From the NCBI RefSeq assembly GCF_000150275.1, contig NW_002060945.1:1740199-1804198 (forward strand): a DNA stretch of 64,000 bases, written 5' to 3'. This DNA comes from Trichoplax adhaerens (taxonomy: Eukaryota > Placozoa > Uniplacotomia > Trichoplacea > Trichoplacidae). Position numbers and translations under genes: made by a program. The notes beneath the pieces are model-generated. The model saw nothing but the letters and a program-made list of their open reading frames with translations. It searched no databases and was not told the DNA's origin. Shown piece after piece: positions 46,018 through 57,329 of the stretch; positions within the stretch are counted from its first letter, which is position 1, and every line of letters begins with the position of its first letter.

Positions 46018-47289
46018 GATAGAGTTTATACCATGGATAACGTCGTTAATGTTATTCTGTACACGAATAGGCTATGTAAGATATTGGTGCTATGGTAATT
46101 GATAATTCCATTCAATGTGCAGATGTAGCCAAAAACTGTTTCTTTTAATAGTTCATCTGTCGTGATGATTGTTTGGTAAAGTTTTGACTCAGAGTAACTA
46201 GTCAATTTTTAGATCTTTTCCTTTTAGTGATGCGATCTTTGGTCGAATAGCTGTATACTTGCCTGTTAAGGTTGTAGTAGTAATACAATTACAGTAAATA
46301 TAAAAAGAAGCCATATGTTCATATCATGGATGTACGATATCCTAAGCTGCATCAATGATATCCATCTAGATCGAAGATAAAGTTAAAGTTTCATATCAAG
46401 TCTTTTATTTGCCTAATGCAGAATTTGGTAGTTTAATAAATTGAAAAGATGATATTGATCGGCAAGAAGATCTACTGGAAGTAATTATGCAAAGTTCTAC
46501 GTCTGCACCACAAACAGACAAATATGCGTTATCATTACTTAACAGATTCTGTGCTCAATATTCGCCTATATGACCACATCAGTTTTCGATGGTATGATTC
46601 AATCGATCCAATTTTATCATTTTCTGTCAATCTATACTCTATTTTATGAAATAAAATAATATCGGCTGCATTCTCACATACCGAGAAGCAGTCCAGTGAC
46701 TACATTTGATGGTGCCAGTTGGAAGTGGAGTTTTGTTGGTAGCAGGGGGTATCTTGTATTATTACTGATGACTTTTGACGGCACTGTGAATCCCTGACGT
46801 GGCAATGGACAAATGGTCTGGATAAAAAGGAAACATTGATTCCTATTCTCTCTATTAGATATTAATACCGCTGTCATCATCCTTCTTATTATTATTATCC
46901 TTTGGCTCCTTGATAAAAGATGAAGGCAACAATATACATTGTTATTGATAACTCATTTATTTATTTATATTCTATTCAAAATGTTTTTATTCACCATAAA
47001 CATGAGTGCAAATCTGATCAATGAACGAATTGCTGCATACAGGGCGACACAATCAAAGGAGTAGCAGAAGTTAGGCTATAGCATAGAGACAAGGTACTGC
47101 AGTGAAAATAATTCAATATTGCGTTTTCTATTATTTTGGCCCGCTTGATAATGATTAATTAATCTACGTAATTAGAGTTGGCTATTGACACAGCTACAAT
47201 GATAAAACTGGATATTGAAATGGGCACAAGCTAATTTTACTATCATCATTGCCGATATTCCTTTTTTTCTGTTTGCATTGAACACTGCG
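46018..47289. other. Region upstream of the DNAJC22-like gene
   Basis: 1.3 kb with no recognisable gene. Mixed AT-rich sequence; an AT-rich trinucleotide-like patch (TTATTATTATTATCC) lies near 46885-46900. Promoter elements for the DNAJC22-like gene should lie at its left end but none is distinctive. Confidence 0.5.
46026..46034 (-). promoter_or_regulatory. Two-codon upstream ORF before the DNAJC22-like gene
   Basis: On the minus strand ATG GTA TAA ends 8 nt before the main ATG (46017). It would act only if the 5' UTR extends through it, which is not known. Confidence 0.4.
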
Positions 47290-48060
47290 CAATAATGGAA
47301 CAAAAACTTTCATTCGATAGATATCTCGTAAGCAGGAGTTTTTATGCAGTAGAAAATAATGAAAATGGGACGACTATACCATCGCTAGGCATGGAAAGCT
47401 AGAACAACCAATGCGAGTGCTTTGAACTCCTATCAAGTTAAGCTAATGCAACAGCTCAAGACTTTTATAGACAGTCGTAAGCAAGAGCTTTCATGCAATA
47501 AAAATAAAGCAAAACAGGACTGCCATTGCTAGACATGAAAAACAAGATCACCAATGCCAACGTGAGTCCTTTGAACTCCCATCAGACTGAGCTAACGCCA
47601 TATTATTTGGGTTACAGACTTTCATGCCGTAGATATGTCGTAAGCAGGAATTTTTATGCAATAAAAAAGGATGAAAACAGGACTGACATTGTTCGACATG
47701 AAAAGCTAGAGCAACTAATGCCAATGTCAGCGCTTTGAACTCATATCAGGTTGAGTTAGTGCAATATCATTGAGTTTTAGACTCTCATTCCATAGATACG
47801 GTATGTCGTAAGCAGGAGATTTTATGCTGTAGCAAAAATTTAAAATAGGACTGCTATCGCTAGACATGGAAAGCTAGTATAACCAATCTGAATGCTATAA
47901 ACTCCTATCAAGTTGATTCAATGCATATGATTGAGCGAACGATTTTTCATTCTATCGATATGTCTTAAAGTAGGAGTTTTTATGTACTAGGAAAAAGTGA
48001 TAATAGGATAGCCTTCGCTAGACTTGAAAAGCTAGAACAACCAAAATCGAGGCTTCAATA
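47290..48060. repeat. Diverged five-copy tandem array, period about 150-168 bp
   Basis: The landmark TGTCGTAAGCAGGAGTTTTT (with variants) occurs at about 47327, 47476, 47639, 47807 and 47964. Each unit continues with ATGCARTARAAA, AGGACTGCCATYGCTAGACATG, AAAGCTAGAACAACCAATGC and TTTGAACTCCTATCA. Copies differ by many substitutions and small indels, so the array is old. Frames within it are interrupted and differ between copies, so it is not read as coding. Confidence 0.9.
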
Positions 48061-48714
48061 CGATCATAAAATCAATATTTCACGTTCGACCGGGAAGCTA
48101 TAGTAGGATGTCTTTTTTCTACTATAGCTACAGGATGTTAGTTCTACGTCTACAGTATACTATATGAATGAAAAATAACGCTGACAGACATTGGCAGCAC
48201 TTTTACTAAAGTACTAACTTATTCTAATCCTTAGCCTCCCCAAAACCAAAAGTTATCAACTATTACTGTCTGCATTGACATTGCAATATAGTTAACAATG
48301 ACACCGTCAATTAATTTCCATCGCCTTCTACTGTGGTCAATTGACAGATAGTAATTAATTAAATTAATTATGCATTTGTCGAAAAGCATGGTAATAAAAT
48401 GATGACGAATAATATCGTGTTATAACATGAAACGTTTTGGAATAAAAATTGCGCTGATTACCTGCGAGTCTTTGCAACACCTGGCGTGTTCAACGGGCCT
48501 TGTAGCAGTCACTGGTTTAGTCCTGCAAGTTAAGACCCAGTGGTATTGCAAACAGGGCTAAATACACCATTCGGAACCTTTCGTCTTGTTAATAAGGAAA
48601 GAAAATTTTCTAATCGAAGCTATCCTGCTTAAAAATCGAGGTATCCGCTCTGCAAATGGCCCACCGCTATTACTGCGCAAAGCAGATTACAAAATCCGTT
48701 CTAGCTAAAACGTC

Positions 48715-49080
48715 GGTGTCTTATACTATTAACCTCCTCGAGTAGGGGTAGATGTAGGTTTACAAGGGTTGTCCAACTTGGCTAAAGTATGTGTCATATA
48801 TCTGAATCTTAGACTTGGTTAATGTTAGTATACGAAAATACACAACAGTATGCTAATGTTGCTGCAAATGTCGTGTACTATTAACCTCCTGCAGTAGATG
48901 TAGGTCTGAGTTTACATGCGTTATCCAACTTTGCAAATATTGCTATACTGTAGATGTACGCGTACTGTACTTCTACCTTGGCATAGATGTGGATGTACGT
49001 AAATTTTCAAGCCTTGTCCAGTTAGCTAAATGGCTAAAGTATGCTAATATTGCTATCCTACGACGGGATAGATTAAACAT
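48715..49080. repeat. Loose tandem repeat, period about 150 bp
   Basis: TACTATTAACCTCCT occurs at 48724 and 48876, each followed by GTAGATGTAGGT, a TTTACA..GTTRTCCAACTT segment and a TATGCTAATRTTGCT-like segment. A third, weaker copy follows near 48968-49068 (GATGTACGTAAA, TTGTCCAGTTAGC, TATGCTAATATTGCTA). Confidence 0.65.
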
Positions 49081-49639
49081 TTATGTAACACGTCAAGTTC
49101 AAAGACTTGCAGTAGATTGTATGACCTAATAAATAAAATGGACTCACTCATTCTCTCCCTGCTCTTTGCAGTTTGCAATGGATCTACAGTAGTTTAGCAG
49201 ATTTGTCTACTGGTATATAACATGAACAGTCAAAAGAGTGAAGGTTTATATAACTTTAAAAGGATACTTTTATATTATGTGCACCAGGAGTTTCTGACGA
49301 GACTATAAAAGGCTGATGCCTGAAGATTCCTTTTTAGTTCGTTAGTCGGTTAGATAGTCAACTAGTTTTCAATTGATATTTAATTGTGAAGACTATAATC
49401 TTGGGTGCCAAGATTCCTTCAGTAATAAATGATAGTAAATCTCTGACTATCTCGTCTACATCATCTGTGACGCTATAATTATACCATAGTATTCGGTTGT
49501 TGGAACTGAATTATTTGGTGATATAGCTAATCTCGCCTCTTTAAGTTAGTAAGTGGCGTTCTCCGCAAGGATTGGCGTGTGTAGACTACTTTGTCACTAG
49601 TGGTGTGTGACAGTTTACTACTTGAGTCGGTCAATTCTT
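49081..49639. other. No recognisable gene
   Basis: AT-rich spacer between two repeat blocks. Neither strand shows a frame with family resemblance. Confidence 0.5.
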
Positions 49640-50045
49640 TCTCATTATATTCTATATTGGTTTTGCAGCGACAAGATATATTGCAATTGATGGCAAGGTT
49701 TCATGGCTTGAGCATCAACTTTCGGTCTTAGTCGTTAAACTAATGCTAAAACGCCATCTTTATAGAGCTCTACATACTACTGTGTTTGATTTTATGGTAA
49801 ACTTAACAGATATACTACTTACTTTGGTAAAGTCTTTCAAATTATATTTTGCATTGCTTTTGCATACGCACAGGGTTTATTACAGTTTTATGGCAAGGTT
49901 TTTCTTACAGCTTTAGCATCCACTTTCGGTCTTTCTGGACGAATTCATAAGGTAGCTATATTACCTTGATAGTTGAACAAACGCTAAATTAAGGCGCTAT
50001 TCTTGTACATACTACTATACTGTATCGGATCTAACGATAAAATAA
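49640..50045. repeat. Two-copy tandem duplication, period about 200 bp
   Basis: The segments starting at about 49654 and 49853 share TATTTTGCATTGCTTTTGCA-type openings, ATGGCAAGGTTT, AGCATCMACTTTCGGTCTT, a GCTAAAWYRCGCCAT/GCGCTAT segment and TACATACTACT. A partial earlier copy may precede them near 49520. Confidence 0.6.
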
Positions 50046-51039
50046 ATAAATAACTACAGTATACTTGGGAGTCGTCCTGGCGATGCTTCTACTGTATGTC
50101 CTTGAATGATGCTTCGCTAAAAGAATAATTTCTCAAATTCATTTTTGTCCTCCTCGATCAATTTATAGAGTGAAAGTTTATTGTTTGCGTCACTAAAACA
50201 TTTTCTTTAGTAATATACATATTCAGTATCATCTTTGTCAATGTTGCGATATGGGCCAGTCCAATAAAGCAGCAGACAGTGTATCAAAATTGTAGAGGAT
50301 TAAGTTAAGTTAGTTAAGTTAAAGTCGATCCTAGTCTCTATCCATGATCAGTGATCTGAACCTCTAAATAACAGGTAAAATTCTAGTTAAATAGTAGCCA
50401 TAGTCAAGATGATTATCTAATCATCCATCAATCGACGATATCGTGCACTAAAAGTAAAAACTTGGCATAGAACTCGGACAGTAATGTATGATTTCTGTAT
50501 CTACTGGTAGTTTATTTTATAAATAAATGTAAAATCATTTGCTAATGCTTATAGTTGCACTATTCATTGCAGTTATGCGAATACATCTACTGCTAAAGTT
50601 TTGGCTACATTCAAATCATAAGGGGTTGATTATGTGTCTATCGACATACAGTACATATCTTGGCCTCGTCACTAGGATATGATTGTAATTTTATAGTCGA
50701 TAACGTGCTAATAAAATCTGCGATTAAGCATGAGGATTCATGTATTGGAATAATAAGACTTTTTATGCGTACATATACAGAAAAAGATTCATAAGCTGTG
50801 TTATATCTAATGTTCTACGCCTTCAAGAGATCATCAACTACCGTACCTACAATCCTGACTCATTCAAAACAGGAATAACTAGATTGATAAATCGATAGTA
50901 AAGATCGGTTTTCATTTATAATTAATTCATCTTAGTAATTAATACAATTTTAAGCAATGATCCAATAGGCTGGCGATATGGCTTACACTATACAGTAGCT
51001 TAAGCATGATTTTGAAATGGGATACGTTCCATGTTTTCT
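50046..51039. other. No recognisable gene
   Basis: About 1 kb of AT-rich sequence with a short AAGTTAAGTTAGTTAAGTTA simple tract near 50310. Nothing else supportable. Confidence 0.5.
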
Positions 51040-52130
51040 AGTTTCTAGTTCAAAAAGGATAACGTTGCATGATTACCAAAGGAAGGTCTTGATCGCATTA
51101 CAATCGATAGAGTACAGCTTGACCAAGACCTTGCTCTTGATGCACTTCCTAATCAGACCTGGAACGCATTTTTATGCCATCTTAGAGATATTGGAAAGGA
51201 TAAAACTAGCACTGGATGATCACCCAAGTAAGACATGAATCGCCTTTATCGTTGTATTAATCCAATAAAAAAATGAGACTATACTCGCATCGCTGTTATG
51301 CATTTCTAATCCGAACTAGAACGGTATGTTGAATGAAAGGATAATGCTTACTGCTTTTGGATAATCACCAAAGACTTCGATTGCCTTCGATTTCGCATTT
51401 GCTGCATACCAATAATACAATTTGAAGCATTAAGATGACAACGCTCGTAGTGAATGAATTCCTTAATCGAAGCTTTAATGCTAAATCAGTTTGCTGGAAA
51501 GTATTAATTACTGTTTTTACATGATTCTACGATCCGATTTTGCATGTTATTCCAAACAGTAATGGAATTAATAGAAGTCTAACGCCATTGCTATTTATAT
51601 ATTTTATTTCTAAGAGAAACAGGAGTGCCCATGCTGCTGTAGGGAAAAAAAAGAATAGCAGCTACAACGTTCGGATGATCATCAAAGTAAGAATTTAATT
51701 GCATTGGTTCCTATATTTATCCCAATAATAGAGTATTAATGATGGAGTCATCAGATTCTGTAATTCCTTTCTAATCAAAGCTAGAATGCTATATTTTTTT
51801 ATATAGAGAAGAATGATAAATTTTGCTGCTGTTGAATTACGCGTATAATCGCCAATATAAGCTGCTCCAATAAAAAGACGCTAATTGCCTTGCTTGCTAT
51901 GTTAAAGGCCAATAATAGCATATTACGATGGCATCGTTCTTATTACTTTTTTAATCAAGTTTGGAATGTCATGCTGATTATACTAAAAATGGATAAGGTT
52001 ATTATTGGATGATGATCAAAGTAAGGATTGGATTACCTTGGTTGCTATATTTATACCAAAATTGGAACGTGATAATGGCATCATTTCGAATTCCTTTGAA
52101 ATTTTCAGCTGATGTAATAGAGCCTACATT
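51040..52130. repeat. Diverged tandem array, period about 146-175 bp, about seven units
   Basis: The landmark GGATGATCAYCAAAGTAAGR (variants) falls at about 51064, 51212, 51358, 51672, 51850 and 52005; the 314-bp gap fits a further, badly decayed copy. Units share a TTGCATTGGTTGCTATATTTAT-type segment, CCAATAATA, GATGGCATCRTTC and a CTAATCAAAGCTAGAATG-type segment. Frames through it are not maintained between copies. Confidence 0.8.
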
Positions 52131-52234
52131 AACCAATGCAATATCTAAAAAAGCAAAGACATTAACCTGAAAAATTACAGGCAAAAGGTTATGCTGCATT
52201 ATGAAGATATATTAAATCATGGATATCAATGCCC

Positions 52235-53760
52235 AATTTTCAGTATTGTGCGACAGAACTATTGTAAAGTCAATCAAGAAAAGAATCTTTACTATTTCAT
52301 AAGAATATCATTCATTTTTAATTGCCCAAGAGAATATGGACCTGATGACGTCGTCTTGAATACAAATTTCCTCTATCACTTTACAAGATGAAATTGATCT
52401 ATACATCTTTAGATTTCAATTTTAGCTTGCATAAAGTATCAAGTGCAAATGATGACAATGAATTTTAAGTTGTAATATTGTATATTTTCAATATACACAT
52501 CCATACTTTGGCTTTAATTCATTATTTTAATTTTTGTAACACATGAGCTTAAATGATGGCAAAGACTTCTGATTGGTAATATCATTATACACATACATGC
52601 TTAACTCCAATTCATGCTTTAGCTTGAGCAAAGTATAGAATATAGATGATGAAAATTAAATTTTAAGTAGTAATACCATGCATATTCAACATATATATTT
52701 GGGTTCCAAGTTCTCGTTTTAGCTTATACAAAGTATAGAATATAGATGATAATAATTAACTTTAGGTTATAGTATCGTACATTTTCAACATATATATGTA
52801 CTTTGGTTCCTATTTATCGTTTTAGCTTGCACAAAATATAGAATGTAGATGATGGTAATTAATTTTTAGTTGCAATACCGTACATTCTCAACATGCATAC
52901 TTTTGGCTCCAATTTACGTTTTAGTTTGCACAAAATATGGAATGTAGATGATGACAATTAATTTTACGTTGTAATATCATACATTTGTAACATACGAGAT
53001 ACATACTTTGGTTTTAATTCATCATTTTAGCTTACAAATAAAATATAGACCGGAGATGATGATATTAATTCTAAGTTGTTCTACCGTACACTATCATACC
53101 ATGGTTATAACTCATCGTTTTAGCTTACACAAAGCATAGAAGGTGAATGATGATAGTTCATTTAAATCTACAATATAATACCAATTTTCAATAGTTGTAC
53201 TTTGTTTTCAGTTCATTACTTTAGCTTTACAAGGTATAGAGTGTAGATGATAGTAAATTTTAAGGTCTGATACGATATATTTTCAATATTACTTGACAGA
53301 ACCATTACAAAATCAATCAAAAAAAAAAGTTTCCTATTTCACGACAAGGAATATCATTCATTTTCACTTGCTCAAGACAACGTGAACCGGATGATATTAG
53401 TATAAGTACATGCATCCTCCAACATTTTATATTATGAAAATGATTTATACATAATTTACTTCCAATTCACCGTTTTAAAAATCGCAAAGTATAGAATGTT
53501 GGTGATGGTGATTCATTTTAAATTGTAATACTGAACGTTTCATTGGACATTACTTTTAATTTATCATTTTTACTTTCGCAAAGTATAGAATTTGGTTGAT
53601 AGTAATTAGTACATTTTAGGTTGTAATGCCGTACACTTTCAATAGACCAATTTTAGCCTCTAATTCATTATTTTAGTTGTTATAAAGCATAGAATGTAGA
53701 TAATGATAATTAACGTTAAGATCAAATACCTGCCAAATTATCCTAGTGCCATTTTATTGT
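52235..53760. repeat. Higher-order repeat: about 160-bp header plus runs of 100-bp monomers
   Basis: About twelve monomers of 93-106 bp, each with TTTTAGCTTRCACAAAGTATAGAATRTAGATGATG-like sequence, a TTTTAAGTTGTAATAYCGTACATTTTCAA segment and TACTTTGGYTTYAATTCATC. The TTTTAG landmark is near 52421, 52525, 52618, 52717, 52820, 52919, 53025, 53118, 53220, then 53473, 53567 and 53671. A distinct 160-bp header (ACAGAACYATT, AATCAATCAA, GAATATCATTCATTTT, GATGATRT, GATYTATACAT) occurs before the first run (about 52250-52410) and again inside the array (about 53298-53450), roughly 1.05 kb apart. Confidence 0.9.
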
Positions 53761-54392
53761 TATAGACCATTACAGTATCCATTGAAATCTTTCAAAATTT
53801 AGACATAACATAGAAAGATATCGAGTTAATACGGTATTTATAATTTTAATTCTTTCCAGGAAAAAGAGCCATCAAGAAAAATTTATTCAGGGGCTGATAT
53901 TGTATATCTACCGTAGTAAGGGAGACGGGATGATAATGGAATTAAAAGTAATTTTTGACTTTGGTGAGAAAGAATAACAACGTAGACAAAATTTATTAAA
54001 AGTTGCATTGGACGCTAGTAGCTACGCGAGTAAATTTCAATTCAATTTTGCCATATTTTTGATCAAGTAGCTTAAAAATGCCCAAATTGGACTTAGTTTT
54101 ATTCGTCATAAACAGAATTTACATTGATTATTGCGTTGTTCCCTGGCGAGATGTCAAGAGATTTTAAATTGTTCTAGCAGTAATAATAGCCGTTGTACTA
54201 ATTTCATTTCCTTCAATAGCATCCTATATTGTCTGATAAAGTAAATTTAATTAACATGGAAATTATAGTTGTGATCTTATCATATTCAGACTTTTAGGCC
54301 ATTAACCGGATAATTCAAGCTCTAATTTTTTGTTATGCATATGCTATAAATGACCATCGTAGAAATGAAATCATTTTAACCGATATTGCACC
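53761..54392. other. Region downstream of the receptor-like gene
   Basis: About 630 nt with no gene. ATTGTTATAGACCATTACAGTATCC near 53757 may be a third, decayed copy of the header of the neighbouring array. Confidence 0.45.
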
Positions 54393-55793
54393 TCAAAGGT
54401 ATTCAAAAACGTAATCTTCATCATCTTCAGAGTCTTTATTCTCCATTTTTACATAATCGATAGTTTCTATACATGCACTGAAACGGACGCTTTTTCGTTT
54501 CGTTTTGCCATCGATTTCAGAAATTGGAGTAGAGCTCGATGAATCTAAAGAATTACTGCGCCGTTTCTGTGGTTGTTGATCATGATTGCTAAGGTTTGAT
54601 GAATCCTTAGAAGTGGTTAGTGGATCAAAGTTACAATTATGGTCTTTCAGATGCTTATTTCCATCGCTAAATTTTAATTTTTTCTCTTCTCGAATCAAAC
54701 CCATCACATCCCATAAACGATTTTTAAAGTGCTTACGATCACCACTAAAGCAATAACCAAATGGACTGCATATGGTCATGGATAAGCAAACCCAAGATAC
54801 CACAGCAGGCATATCGCCTGGTAGAAAGTATGGCGATTGCTTTGCAAATACCACAATATACCATAAACGTAAAGGGATCCAAATTAATGACGATTTTAAC
54901 ATTATCGGTAGATAGAAGTGAGCACTACATTCATCGGTTACATTAATGTAGAGTTTATTCAACTGATTGCCGAAAGTATCAATCAAATAAAATAATTGCC
55001 ATTTAGAAGATTTTTGTGAAGAATTTGCTCTCTTTCTCATTTTACCTGAAGCAGAAGCTAAACTATGCCGGCGTGCCTTAATCCATACTGTACTTAATAT
55101 CCAACTGTAGCCAATATAGATTAATATTGCTGTTATAAAATAAGTAATTGATGTTCTCCATAATGGTTTAGATAATTGCTCAACGCGTTGATAAATATCA
55201 TCCGAGATAGAATTGGGCATGAATGTCAGTAATCTATTCTTGCCTTGACTCTTCGTGCTGTTGTTATGCGCTAAAAAGATGGTCCAAATTGTAGCACAGC
55301 TGGATGTGGCATTGTGATCATCGCGAATAGGAGAGATTTCATCAATATTGGATGGTAAATGATCATCACCATAGAATGAGATACATATTGAACAAATCAG
55401 AATAACGAATGGATAGAGAATACGGCGACGAAGTAGAAAAGGCAATTGATTACGTTGAATAGTTTTCATTAAATCACCGTACTGTTCGACTGTCATACGA
55501 ATAAATATACAAACGATGGCTAATGTCAGTAGAAGATCGGATAGTAATGGACATGAAGAGCATAACTGATGATTTACTAGATGTGAATTAATGATGGACG
55601 AGATCGATGTCGATAAGATCGATATAATTAAATTGGTATAAGCAATATGGCGAAAAAATTTCTTCGTAATACCAATTCGTAAGCTACGATTTTGATAAAT
55701 TATCGGCGACATATATGCAGTGCCAACAGCAGTTAAGATAAAAGCAGCTGCTAATGATATTATTTGCTCATCTTTTTGATTATTGATCCACAT
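54393..55793 (-). CDS. Divergent seven-helix receptor-like protein (intronless)
   Basis: 466 residues from the first in-frame ATG. The frame stays open upstream through a TTG without any ATG, so a 5' exon is possible. Seven hydrophobic segments are seen: IISLAAAFILTAVGTAYM, HIAYTNLIISILSTSISSII, LLSDLLLTLAIVCIFIRM, LYPFVILICSICISFYG, SITYFITAILIYIGYSWIL, SSLIWIPLRLWYIVVF, AVVSWVCLSMTICSPFGYCF. Class A-like traits: Cys before helix 3 (CSSCPLLSD), Cys in the second outer loop (SSCATIW), and SPFGYCF at the end of helix 7, in place of NPxxY and followed by a basic amphipathic stretch. The helix 3 end reads EQYGDL rather than DRY. The approximately 120-residue tail is Ser/Asn-rich and includes KRKSVRF, a fit to the PP1-docking RVxF pattern, then an acidic end. 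Ligand and G-protein coupling are unknown. It could instead be another seven-helix family. Confidence 0.75.
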   Translation of the reverse strand: MWINNQKDEQIISLAAAFILTAVGTAYMSPIIYQNRSLRIGITKKFFRHIAYTNLIISILSTSISSIINSHLVNHQLCSSCPLLSDLLLTLAIVCIFIRMTVEQYGDLMKTIQRNQLPFLLRRRILYPFVILICSICISFYGDDHLPSNIDEISPIRDDHNATSSCATIWTIFLAHNNSTKSQGKNRLLTFMPNSISDDIYQRVEQLSKPLWRTSITYFITAILIYIGYSWILSTVWIKARRHSLASASGKMRKRANSSQKSSKWQLFYLIDTFGNQLNKLYINVTDECSAHFYLPIMLKSSLIWIPLRLWYIVVFAKQSPYFLPGDMPAVVSWVCLSMTICSPFGYCFSGDRKHFKNRLWDVMGLIREEKKLKFSDGNKHLKDHNCNFDPLTTSKDSSNLSNHDQQPQKRRSNSLDSSSSTPISEIDGKTKRKSVRFSACIETIDYVKMENKDSEDDEDYVFEYL

Positions 55794-57329
55794 TTTTCCG
55801 AAGAGACCAGCAATTTCCAATTCAATCCTTTGGGTATTCAACTTAATCTTGTTTGTGTTGTATGATGTTTTAGCCTTGCAGGTATTCTCTCTACACGTGA
55901 AAAATAATTCATTTACCCTTCAAGCAAACTGAAATATGGTTGATGGAAGTCCTTCCTTACATGAATAATCTTACATAGAGGCAGCATCAATGACTTTGAC
56001 TAGGAAACCTATAAATCAACGGTATGAAAGGAATTTGTCTTGATACAAGGCCAAGGATTGATTGGCGCTAGTTGCTAAATCTGGAATACTATAGAGCATA
56101 ACATACAATATTGTTAATGGCTTTCTATTCGTCAATGGTATCGTTTTAATTTGGATAGTTAGGGTATTTAGAAGTTACTTTTATAGAATTGTCATGGATA
56201 AATTACCCTTTTATATTCGTTATTATTATCTATATTAAGAAGTGCTGCTTTGCCATATGGTGCTACAAAATTTGTTTTTGGTCAATAGTTTGAATAGATT
56301 TAACGCTGTTAGTATCGATTTGCTGTTGTGTTTGGTAAAATATACATTTGGTAAATAAGAATGGACTGTAGGTAATAAGCAATCCAATAAACTGATAAAG
56401 CAATATCTATTAACACGGTGATAGAGTGCAATTCTAGCTTTGAAGAATGCTGATCTATAGGATAATACAACTTACTTTCAAGTAGATCAAGAACTAAGCC
56501 GCCATCATCAAGCGAAAGTGATATTATTCTTTTACTTAACAGTCATAAAACTGGAAATACTCGTGTGAAGTGAATATAGAGAAAATACTTAACTTAGATC
56601 TGCATGCAATGGTGTTAATAAACATGCGTGCGGTTGGCAGTCAAAAGTGTGAAACAACTTTACAGGTGGATTATTAATTTTTTCTTTATTAACAATTTTC
56701 TAACTAATGATGCCATTTCTTTTCACTAGATACTACGATATAATTTACACTCAATTTACCGTTAGCAAAATCTTTAACGTTTACAATGATGAAATTCTCT
56801 TCTTTATGTCAATATTCAACGATTGGTCGTTTGATTTACTCATTCAATAGCTTTATCTTCACTTCTTAGATATATAAATAGTATTAATTAACTTATTTTC
56901 ATAGCAAAATAGGAACAGTTGGCTGATTGACTAGAAGTAATATCCTATAAAGAGATGGCCGATAAAAGGACTTAATCGATAGTGTGAATCAGCTGATTTT
57001 TGTGCTAAAAAATATCAATGGTTGATCAGGTGACTAGAAATGGCATTGCACTGAGAGATGTTCAATAGTAATACTGGATTGATTCTGTGAATCAACTAAT
57101 TTTCACTGCAAATACGAACGGTTGATCGATTAATTAGAAACGGTATTGTATAGAGTGAAAATAAAGATAAGTACTTGATTGATGACAATAATTCAATGAG
57201 TCGTTTGCATAATAGTATGGGAGGAAAAAGTATGAATGAGTAATTTTTAATTACCTTTCGCTTCTAATGTCATCGTTTAATATAGGTTGGAAATGGTAGC
57301 AATTTATTTTATTCTATCCGTATGTTTAT
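55794..57329. other. Region upstream of the receptor-like gene
   Basis: About 1.5 kb with no recognised gene. From about 56930 to 57180 the phrase GGYTGATYGAYTRAYTAGAAAT recurs three times with TGTGAATCAGCTGATTTT-like sequence (about 56920, 57022 and 57120), a small decayed tandem repeat of roughly 100 bp. Confidence 0.5.

Noticed and set aside
47526-47738. 70-codon frame in the tandem array
   Set aside because: Spans parts of two repeat units and is not kept open in the other units.
55794-55841. Extension of the receptor-like protein to a TTG codon
   Set aside because: No ATG in the added part; the ATG at 55793 gives a short N-terminus before helix 1.
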